This document shows, one piece after another, positions 9,619-16,476 of a stretch of 64,000 bases of DNA. Position 1 is the stretch's first letter, and each line of letters opens with the position of its first letter. A program made the position numbers and the translations under genes. This DNA comes from Defluviimonas aquaemixtae (lineage in GTDB: Bacteria; Pseudomonadota; Alphaproteobacteria; Rhodobacterales; Rhodobacteraceae): positions 2,232,001 through 2,296,000 of the forward strand of contig NZ_OMOQ01000001.1 in the NCBI RefSeq assembly GCF_900302475.1, given 5' to 3'. Under the pieces are notes generated by a model. The model was given only the letters and a program-made list of their open reading frames with translations. It made no database searches and was not told the origin of the DNA.

Positions 9619-10334
9619 ACCTCCTCAAGCGCCGTCGCGGCGCTGCCGTTGTCGAGGTCGATTGTGGTCGACAGCCGAAGCCGTTCGGGCAGTGGAGCCA
9701 TCATCAAGACTCCCTCGATGCCAATCTTGAGACCCTTGCGGTCGCCGCGTTCGACCTTGACCCGCACGGTGTCGCGTTTCAGTCGAGGCTCGAAGACGGC
9801 GACAATCTCTTTCAGTTCGCGCGCCAGCGCGTCGGTGTCGAAATCGTTCGCACGCCGACCCGAAAAGGACGGGACGCCGTAGTTCAGGACGGAGCGACGC
9901 GCATGCGGAAACCCGGCGATGACGTCGACGGGGTCTTCGTAGCCGCGCCGCTCCTCCTCGCCGAGGAGGAGTGTCGATTCCAGCCGCTCGGTGTTGAAGA
10001 GCGCCTCGATGTCGCGGCGGACCGCCTCTCGGAGGACCTCGGGCGTGACGACGATGCCGCGTTCTTCCAGGAGCGCGCGCCGTTCGAACTGGGCGATGAG
10101 GAGGTACGCCTCGCGTTGCTGATCGGCATCTAGAGCCTCGTCCTTCTCAAGCGCGCGCCGCCCGCCTGCGATGAGGCGGGCGACACGGTCGGCCCCAAGC
10201 TCCTTTTCCAGTTCTGCGCGCCGGCCCTCGGTCTCGGCCACCAGTCCCGGCAGATCGTCGACGAGCCGGTCCCAGAGGCTCGGCTGCACGGCTTCGCGCC
10301 GGGATTGCGGGGGCGTCGTCTTCGGATCGGACAC
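9615..10334 (-). CDS. tssE: TssE gp25-like T6SS baseplate protein, long form
   Basis: The protein has 239 residues; TssE is usually 130-180. The C-terminal part (about 120-239) is the gp25/lysozyme-like fold of TssE, with a block reading RSVLNYGVPSFSG and then DTDALARELKEIVAVFEPRL, ending TTIDLDNGSA. Ahead of it is a predicted helical, charged segment (about 20-115) that ordinary TssE lacks. TssE nucleates the contractile sheath on the baseplate. The gene lies between hcp (33-bp gap) and tssF (4-bp overlap). The extension could be a natural variant of this lineage or a start called too far upstream, but the upstream part is in good codon use and contains no obvious internal ribosome site. Confidence 0.88.
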   Translation of the reverse strand: MSDPKTTPPQSRREAVQPSLWDRLVDDLPGLVAETEGRRAELEKELGADRVARLIAGGRRALEKDEALDADQQREAYLLIAQFERRALLEERGIVVTPEVLREAVRRDIEALFNTERLESTLLLGEEERRGYEDPVDVIAGFPHARRSVLNYGVPSFSGRRANDFDTDALARELKEIVAVFEPRLKRDTVRVKVERGDRKGLKIGIEGVLMMAPLPERLRLSTTIDLDNGSAATALEEV

Positions 10335-10367
10335 GTGTTTCCTTTGCTAGGGTAGGCCAGACCGGAT

Positions 10368-10859
10368 TCAGGCGCCGGCCACGACGTCGTATTCCATCTC
10401 GTGCTCGTCGCCACCCGAATGATCGTCGGCCTGGACGACATATTTGACGTTCAGCTGTTCGCACGAGAACGAAACGGTCTCCATGATCATGTCGCTGTCA
10501 CTCTCCTCCGGCCCGCTCTGCGACATCGCGTAGCTGGTGATGATGCATTTGCTCAACGTCACCGTCAGATAGTCGAGGTGGGCATCGCCGGAATCCTTGC
10601 GTGCCATGAACACGATTTCATCGAACGACTTTCCCTTCAGACAGGCAAGGTGGAGGTAGGGCGAGGCGGCGTCGTACCACTTGTGCACCACGAAATCGGT
10701 CAGCGAGGCGCGACCGCGCGTCCGTCCCGAGCCCGTCGCGGCGGAAGCCGACTGCGACGCGGACCAGGACACGCCGAAGACGTCGATTTCACCTTCGTGG
10801 CCATCGCGCTTGGATTCTCCGTCGATGTCGGGAACCTTCAAATACCCAGTAAATGCCAT
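10368..10859 (-). CDS. hcp: Hcp T6SS tube protein (TssD)
   Basis: The protein has 163 residues, the standard Hcp size, and lacks a signal peptide. The opening MAFTGYLKVPDIDGESKRDG matches Hcp (xYLKIxDIxGES), and the middle has GKSFDEIVFMARKD and the beta-strand pair LTVTLSKCIITSY. Hcp hexamers stack into the inner tube that is fired by the TssB/TssC sheath, and they can carry effectors. The gene lies in the structural operon between tssC and tssE. The 70-base gap to tssC and 33-base gap to tssE are the longest inside this part of the operon, so a separate promoter or mRNA processing at hcp is possible, but I see no clear site. Confidence 0.96.
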   Translation of the reverse strand: MAFTGYLKVPDIDGESKRDGHEGEIDVFGVSWSASQSASAATGSGRTRGRASLTDFVVHKWYDAASPYLHLACLKGKSFDEIVFMARKDSGDAHLDYLTVTLSKCIITSYAMSQSGPEESDSDMIMETVSFSCEQLNVKYVVQADDHSGGDEHEMEYDVVAGA

Positions 10860-10929
10860 TTTCCGTTCCTTTCAGCTCAAATGATCCGGATCATTGCTCC
10901 GGCGGGTCCCATGATGTGGTGGCGTGCGG

Positions 10930-12438
10930 TCAGGTTCCCTTCACAGAGGGCAGTTCCGAGACGAGCCTGAGGCTCGCGTTGATGCCCTCCAACTGGTAAT
11001 GCGGGCGCAGGTAGAACCGCGCGTTGTAATAGCCTGGCCGACCCTCGACACTGTCGACCTGTACTTCGGCCGCGGCAAGCGGGCGTTTGGCCTTCTGCTT
11101 GTCGTCTGCCATGGCCGGGTTGGCCAGCACGTAGCGGTTGATCCACTCGCTGAGCCAGACCTGCATGTCGGAGCGTTCCTTGAACGTGCCGATCTTGTCG
11201 CGCGCGATCGCCTTCAGATAGTGGGCGAAGCGGCTGACCGGGAAGAGATAGGGCAGGTTCGCCGATAGCCGCTCATTGGCCTGTGCGTCGGGATCGACGA
11301 GCCGCCCGGCCCGAGTTTCGTCGTCCTGCAGGCTGTGCGCCCCGATGAAGGCCGCGATGTCGGTGTTCTTGCGGTGCAAGATCGGCATCATGCCGAGCTT
11401 CGCAAGTTCTGCCTCGCGGCGGTCGTCGATCGCAATCTCGGTCGGGCATTTCATCGCCACGGACCCGTCGTCCGTAGGGAATGTATGGACCGGCAGGTTG
11501 ATCACGGTGCCGCCCGATTCCACGCCTCGGATCTGCGTGCCCCAGCCGAAGAGCTTGTGGCTCCGGTTGATGTTCACGCCCATCGCGAAGGCGGCGTTCA
11601 TCCAAACGTAGTTTTCGTGGTTGCCCTCGAGTTCCTCCTCGAAGGCGAAGCCCTTCACCGGCACGGTCGCGGCACCATAGGGCAGCCGGGCGAGCACGCG
11701 CGGCATCGTCAGGCCGATATAGCGGCTATCCTCGCTTTCCCTGAGCGACTGCCAGCTCGCGTAGTCGGGCGAGGAAACGATCTGCTGCAGGTCCTGTGGA
11801 TTCGGCAGCTCCTGCCAGCTCTCCATGCGGAAGAGCTGCGGCGCGGCGGCCGCGATGAAGGGCGCATGAGCCGACGCGCACACGCCCGAGAGATTCCGGA
11901 GAAGCCCCACGTCGCGGGGGTGGTGCGAGAACTCGTAGGCGCCAATGAGGCAGCCATAGGGCTCTCCGCCGAACATCGAGTATTCCTCGGTATAGAGCTT
12001 CTTGAAGGCCGGGGACTGGTCCCACATCTGGCCTTCGAAATCCTCAAGCTGGTCGGCGAGTTCGTCCTTGGTGATGTTCAGCACCCGGATCTTCAGCTTC
12101 TGATCCGTCTCGGTGTTGTTCACGAGATAGTGGAGCCCGCGCCAGGTGCCCTCGATCTGCCGCACTTCGGGCGCGTGCAGGATTTCGTTCATCTGGGTCG
12201 TGAGCATGCTGTCGATGCCGGCGATCAGCGACTTGATCGACTTCACGGCATTGCCCGAAATCGTTGCCGTGCCGGAGCGCTCCTTCGCGGCCAGCGCGAG
12301 GTTCTGGACAAGCTTCTGCAGCTTCTCGCTGTCGTCCTCCTTGACGCGGAAATCTTTCTCGAGGAGGCCGCTGAACTCGCCGAGATCTACGGCTTCGGCT
12401 TCGGCGGCGGCACCTTCGGCCTTCTTTGCGTCTGCCAT
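10930..12438 (-). CDS. tssC: TssC large sheath protein (VipB)
   Basis: The protein has 502 residues, normal for TssC. Family segments include LTTQMNEILHAPEVRQIEGT followed by WRGLHYLV near residue 80-110, EYSMFGGEPYGCLIGAYEF near residue 150-170, and a C-terminus with RPGYYNARFYLRPHYQLE. TssC pairs with TssB to form the contractile sheath that is later disassembled by ClpV. The tssB stop and tssC start are 2 bases apart. The acidic/alanine-rich first 15 residues are normal for alphaproteobacterial TssC. Confidence 0.97.
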   Translation of the reverse strand: MADAKKAEGAAAEAEAVDLGEFSGLLEKDFRVKEDDSEKLQKLVQNLALAAKERSGTATISGNAVKSIKSLIAGIDSMLTTQMNEILHAPEVRQIEGTWRGLHYLVNNTETDQKLKIRVLNITKDELADQLEDFEGQMWDQSPAFKKLYTEEYSMFGGEPYGCLIGAYEFSHHPRDVGLLRNLSGVCASAHAPFIAAAAPQLFRMESWQELPNPQDLQQIVSSPDYASWQSLRESEDSRYIGLTMPRVLARLPYGAATVPVKGFAFEEELEGNHENYVWMNAAFAMGVNINRSHKLFGWGTQIRGVESGGTVINLPVHTFPTDDGSVAMKCPTEIAIDDRREAELAKLGMMPILHRKNTDIAAFIGAHSLQDDETRAGRLVDPDAQANERLSANLPYLFPVSRFAHYLKAIARDKIGTFKERSDMQVWLSEWINRYVLANPAMADDKQKAKRPLAAAEVQVDSVEGRPGYYNARFYLRPHYQLEGINASLRLVSELPSVKGT

Positions 12439-12440
12439 GA

Positions 12441-12974
12441 TCAGCCCTCCGCTTCGCCGGTTTTCATCGCCTCGTCGGCAACCTGCGCGAGAAGCGGTTC
12501 ATTGTTGAGAAGCTGGGCGATGCGCTTTTCGGCATTCACCTTCCCATCCATGTAGCCCAGAAGCTCCTCGAGCTGGCGGCGCATCTTCAGAAGCTCGGCG
12601 AGCGCGGGGACCTGCTCGGCCACCTTGTCGGGGGCGAAATCGCCCATGTTCTTGAAGGTGAGGTCGACGAACATCTCCTCGTCACCCTCCTCGCCCTCCT
12701 TGACCGGCATCTTGTTCGGCACGCGCGCCTTCACGCGGGGGCTGAGCGCCTCCATAAACTTGCCGAAGCGCCCGGCATCGACCTCGACGAACGAACGTTC
12801 GCCCGCCGACTTCTGCGCCTCTGCCGTTTCCGAGGCGCCTGCAAGATCGGCCATGACCCCCATTACGAAGGGCAGTTCGATCGTCGTCGGGCTGCCGTAG
12901 TGCTCTACGTCGTAGGCGATCTGTACCCGCGGGGCGCGGTTGCGTTCGATAACCTTTGCCTTGCTCTCGCTCAT
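12441..12974 (-). CDS. tssB: TssB small sheath protein (VipA)
   Basis: The protein has 177 residues, typical for TssB. Key blocks are RAPRVQIAYDVEHYGSPTTI and ELPFVMGVMADLAG, then the sheath helix containing MEALSPRVKARVPNKM. It forms the sheath with TssC; its partner helix region is the known ClpV recognition area in the complex. It lies 15 bases downstream of tssA and 2 bases upstream of tssC. The start at 12974 gives the short charged N-terminus typical of the family. Confidence 0.97.
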   Translation of the reverse strand: MSESKAKVIERNRAPRVQIAYDVEHYGSPTTIELPFVMGVMADLAGASETAEAQKSAGERSFVEVDAGRFGKFMEALSPRVKARVPNKMPVKEGEEGDEEMFVDLTFKNMGDFAPDKVAEQVPALAELLKMRRQLEELLGYMDGKVNAEKRIAQLLNNEPLLAQVADEAMKTGEAEG

Positions 12975-12989
12975 CTCTCCCGTTCTCCC

Positions 12990-14153
12990 TTATTTGGACT
13001 TCTCGTCGGGCGCGCCCGCCACGTTGCGGAATTCCTTCATTCCCGAGGGCGCGATTTCCTCCATCAGTTCGATGAAATTCATGGGCACCATCTTGCGCAC
13101 CCGCCGTGCCAGATGCGGGATCGGCGAGGACGGCTCGGTGCGTTCGTAAAAGTCGATGATCATGTCGAGGCAACGCTCCACATCGCGGCGCGAGTTGATC
13201 TGGCCGGGCACGCTCGAAGCCGCCGGCGATGCTGGCTCCTTGCGCTCGGGCAGCGCCGGATCGGCCCCGTTCGGCTTCTTGGGCGTGGACGCCATCTCGA
13301 TCTCCTTTGGCGCTGGCGCACCGGTCGTTGCGGCTTCTTCCTTCTCAACGATCGCGAGCGTTGCCGCGACGCGTTCGAGGAACGTGCCGAGTGCCTTGAA
13401 GCGGATGCTGCTGCCGTTCTCGGCGATCCGCGCATCGAGCGTCTGTTCGAGTTTGCCAAGCGCCTCCTCTGCAGCGGCGACGTCGTTCACCAGCGCCTGC
13501 AAGAGTTCGGGTTGTTCGGCGGCCGTGGCGCGGCAGGCGGTCGTCACGCGCTGCACGCGCGTCTCGTGGGCGGCCATGAGGGCGGCCTTTTCAGCCTCGC
13601 CGAGGCCCGAGGGCGCTTCGGACAGGATCGTGGTCCGCTTGAGCGTTCCGGCGGCCAGATCGGCGCCCGAGACAGCTCCCACACCGCGCGGCTCCAGCAC
13701 CGTGTTGAACTGAAGGTCACCGAGGATGCCGTTGTCGTCGTTCTCAATCTGGTAGAGCGCGTTGATCCGGCGCACCGCAGCCTCGCGCGCAGAGGAACTG
13801 TCGCGGAGCGCCGGATGAAGCTCGTCCCAGTTGCGCTCGACCGTCTCGGCGAGCAGGGTCAGACCCGCGCCCAGCCCGGCAAAGCCAGCTTCGTTCGCGA
13901 CGGCCCGCGCGACGATCACCAGAAGCCTGAGGTCGCGTCCCTCTCCGGCGAGCGCACTCGCATCCTCAAGAAGCGCGCCCCAGTCAAGCGCGACGGCACC
14001 GGTGCCGCCGGCGTTCAGGTCGCTCAGACGATTCTCGCGCGACGCCGGCTCAAGCAGCCGCTCGATCGCATGAAATCGCGGATCGTTGCGTAACTCAGCC
14101 CCGGAAGGATCCGAACCATCTACCGGAGCGAGGAACGTCTCGAGGTCCCGCAT
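12990..14153 (-). CDS. tssA: TssA T6SS cap/baseplate-associated protein
   Basis: The protein has 387 residues. The N-terminal ImpA_N-type domain (about 8-110) reads LAPVDGSDPSGAELRNDPRF. After an alanine/proline-rich linker (about 270-310) the C-terminal region has RRDVERCLDMIIDFYERTEP and then SSPIPHLARRVRKMV and FIELM, the conserved TssA tail that oligomerises. TssA primes and caps the growing tail during sheath polymerisation. The end with short conserved C-terminal helices, rather than an AAA or VasJ module, suggests the short TssA class; I infer this from sequence only. It is the second gene of the operon, 73 bases after ppkA. Confidence 0.92.
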   Translation of the reverse strand: MRDLETFLAPVDGSDPSGAELRNDPRFHAIERLLEPASRENRLSDLNAGGTGAVALDWGALLEDASALAGEGRDLRLLVIVARAVANEAGFAGLGAGLTLLAETVERNWDELHPALRDSSSAREAAVRRINALYQIENDDNGILGDLQFNTVLEPRGVGAVSGADLAAGTLKRTTILSEAPSGLGEAEKAALMAAHETRVQRVTTACRATAAEQPELLQALVNDVAAAEEALGKLEQTLDARIAENGSSIRFKALGTFLERVAATLAIVEKEEAATTGAPAPKEIEMASTPKKPNGADPALPERKEPASPAASSVPGQINSRRDVERCLDMIIDFYERTEPSSPIPHLARRVRKMVPMNFIELMEEIAPSGMKEFRNVAGAPDEKSK

Positions 14154-14226
14154 CGCCCCCGCCTTTCAAAGCCAATTGAAATCAAGCATGTCTATGGTGG
14201 TCAGTTTTGCACCTTTTGACCTTACG

Positions 14227-16323
14227 TCAAGGTCTGGAATCCAGTAGTCGGCTGGCCACTCCGATAATGTTTCCGGGCTGTTCCGACTGGATTTCAGTCA
14301 AAGACTCGACGAAGGAGGCGATGGATTCGCTCGTCGGCCCGCGCATCTTGAACAGATTGCTTTTCGACAGGATCGCGACGATCTCGCTCTTGCCGAAATC
14401 GCTGTCCGAGATGCGCATGGCCATAAGGCTGTTGTCCTGCCGGAACTCGTCTATCGAATGCAGAACACGAACGCGCCGGACGCCGTTCTCGACCTGGCCG
14501 AGCGCGTCGATCTTCTGTTCCTCGGAGCCCATGTTGGGCAGGAGGTTGAAGACCTTGCCTGTGTTGTCGACGAGGACGACCCAGAGCGAGGCAGCCGCCA
14601 GCCCGGCGGGCGCGTGCACCTCGACGATGGGGTTCTCTCCGGCGCGATAGATGCCTGAGAGGTTTGCCGCCCCGGTTGATCCGTCGCCGAACCAGATCGA
14701 CAAGGCGTTGGAGGGCACGATGGGCAGGACTTGCCGCACGTTGCAGAGATCGGCGTTAAGCGCCGTCGTCTCGACCGCGACACGCCGGTCGCCCACCGCC
14801 TCGCTGAGCCGCGCGACGATCCGCGCTGCGGTGTCCTCGGTGGTTGTGAAGCCGGTAACCCGCACCGTATCGCCGAGCGCATAGGATCCGCCTTCAGCCC
14901 GATCGATCGTGAGCGTCCCGCAATCGGCCAGTCCCTTGAGAATACCCGCGACCGCGTCCGCCTCCAATACTCGTGGCCCGGCCGCGATCTTCGCCGCCAG
15001 CGCGATATCGTGGCGTCCGGCCCAGGCGTCGAGTTCCGAGATGAGCGCGGAACGTTCTGCGCCCCCAGGCGCCAGACCCTGAACGACGGCCGCCCTGCCC
15101 GCCATGTCGAGACGCCAATCCTCGAGCCCCGGCATGATCGCAAACGCCTCGCCGACCGCGTCGGCCCAAGCCTCGAACGGCACGCCTTGGGCAAGGCTCA
15201 GCGCTTCGGTGCTGGGCGTCGCGCCCGTCGCCTCGGCATAGGCCGCGGCAAGGCGCTCGGCCGAGGCGGCGTCGGGCGCGTTGCCCTCGAACTGGGCGGC
15301 GCCGTCCGAAGCAGCCGCAGCGGTCAGGCGGAAGGGATCGGCAATGGGCAGCGGCTCGGGGAAGAAATCCCGGTAGTTGACCGTGAAATAGGCGGCGGCC
15401 GCGAGAACGGCGAAAAGCGGGACAAGGAGCCAGCCACGGCCGCGCCGCCCTTCCCGCTTCTTCTGCGGCACTTCGAGGGCAGGTCCGCGACCGGACTTCA
15501 GCGCCGCATCAAGCCGCGCGATGATTTCCGACGCCTTCTGAGGACGGTTCCGAGGATCGGGCGCGGTCAGCCAGTCGATCAGGCCCTTCAGCGGATCCGG
15601 CACGCCTTCGGTATCTAGCGGCATTTGCTTGCGGCGCACGATCTCGCCGGGGGTGGAGCCCGCGAACGGCACGTCGCCGCGCCACGCTGCGAGGATCGAG
15701 GCGCCGAGAGCGTAGAAATCCGACCGGGTATCGGCGCGTCCGTCGACCTGTTCGGGCGCCGCATACTCGTACTTTCCGGCGAATTCGTTTCCGACGATTG
15801 TCAAAGCGCCGGCCGTTGTGTCCTTCGCAATGCCGAAATCGATGATCGTTGCGCGCTCCGCCCGACCGTCTCTGAGGATCACGTTGTCCGGCGACAGGTC
15901 GCGGTGAACGATTCCGTGGCGCTGCGCCGCCTCCAGCCCCTCGGCGACGCGATGGGCGACGATCATCAGTTCGCGCGGGTCCATCCGGCGGGATGCCATG
16001 ACCTCGTTGAGCGACGGACCGTCGATGAAGTCCATCACAAGAAACACGTGCCCCTGATCCGAACGCGAACATTCGGTGTAGCGGACGACGGAGTCGTGGT
16101 GGATGTCGCGCATCTCTTCTTCGCGCTTCATCAGTTCGATGTAGTCGTCGTTGCCGGAAAACTGCTTTGACAGCGCCTTGATCGCGACCACACGACCGGT
16201 GATCTGGTTCTTGGCCCTGTAGACCTCGCCTGTGCCGCCGCGGCCGAGGACGCCCTCGATCTCGTAGGTGTTGTTCAGGACCTGCCCTCGGCGAAAGATG
16301 TCGCCCGGTATCGCATCTATCAT
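14227..16323 (-). CDS. ppkA: PpkA-like Ser/Thr protein kinase of T6SS
   Basis: The protein has 698 residues. The N-terminal eukaryotic-type kinase domain (about 18-275) is complete: glycine loop GRGGTGEVYRA, catalytic Lys in VVAIKALS, catalytic loop HRDLSPDNVILRD and metal-binding IDFGIA. A basic segment and one membrane span (about residues 295-318, WLLVPLFAVLAAAAYFTV) follow. The periplasmic half ends in a beta-rich region (from about 560, GIYRAGENPIVEVHAPAGL). PpkA phosphorylates the FHA protein (TagH here) to switch on T6SS assembly, its periplasmic domain sensing envelope events. It heads the minus-strand operon and faces clpV. The matching phosphatase PppA is not seen in the window. Confidence 0.9.
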   Translation of the reverse strand: MIDAIPGDIFRRGQVLNNTYEIEGVLGRGGTGEVYRAKNQITGRVVAIKALSKQFSGNDDYIELMKREEEMRDIHHDSVVRYTECSRSDQGHVFLVMDFIDGPSLNEVMASRRMDPRELMIVAHRVAEGLEAAQRHGIVHRDLSPDNVILRDGRAERATIIDFGIAKDTTAGALTIVGNEFAGKYEYAAPEQVDGRADTRSDFYALGASILAAWRGDVPFAGSTPGEIVRRKQMPLDTEGVPDPLKGLIDWLTAPDPRNRPQKASEIIARLDAALKSGRGPALEVPQKKREGRRGRGWLLVPLFAVLAAAAYFTVNYRDFFPEPLPIADPFRLTAAAASDGAAQFEGNAPDAASAERLAAAYAEATGATPSTEALSLAQGVPFEAWADAVGEAFAIMPGLEDWRLDMAGRAAVVQGLAPGGAERSALISELDAWAGRHDIALAAKIAAGPRVLEADAVAGILKGLADCGTLTIDRAEGGSYALGDTVRVTGFTTTEDTAARIVARLSEAVGDRRVAVETTALNADLCNVRQVLPIVPSNALSIWFGDGSTGAANLSGIYRAGENPIVEVHAPAGLAAASLWVVLVDNTGKVFNLLPNMGSEEQKIDALGQVENGVRRVRVLHSIDEFRQDNSLMAMRISDSDFGKSEIVAILSKSNLFKMRGPTSESIASFVESLTEIQSEQPGNIIGVASRLLDSRP

Positions 16324-16476
16324 CTGGCGCTCCTGCGGTCCGGCCCGGGCGGTCGGCTAAGCAAAACGGTCGCCTAACGGGCGATTCCAGCTTAGACTGC
16401 CCTTGGGTAAACCTACCCGTATTTTATTCGTTCGACCAACTGGCTTGAATTGATTGAAACAAGGGGGGCAGCACGG
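16324..16476. promoter_or_regulatory. Divergent ppkA / clpV intergenic control region
   Basis: This 153-base gap must carry the promoters for both T6SS operons. It contains an inverted repeat GGGTA-AACC-TACCC at 16405-16418 and a looser pair CTAAGC / GCTTAG about 30 bases apart on its left side. It also has an A/T-rich patch (about 16419-16432) and a strong ribosome site AAGGGGGG at 16461-16468 ahead of clpV. I could not recognise a sigma-54 (GG-N10-GC) or clear sigma-70 pair. The inverted repeat is a candidate operator only. Confidence 0.4.

Noticed and set aside
16324..16476. Sigma-54 promoter for the T6SS operons
   Set aside because: No GG-N10-GC pattern in TGGCAC-N5-TTGC form was found in the divergent gap.
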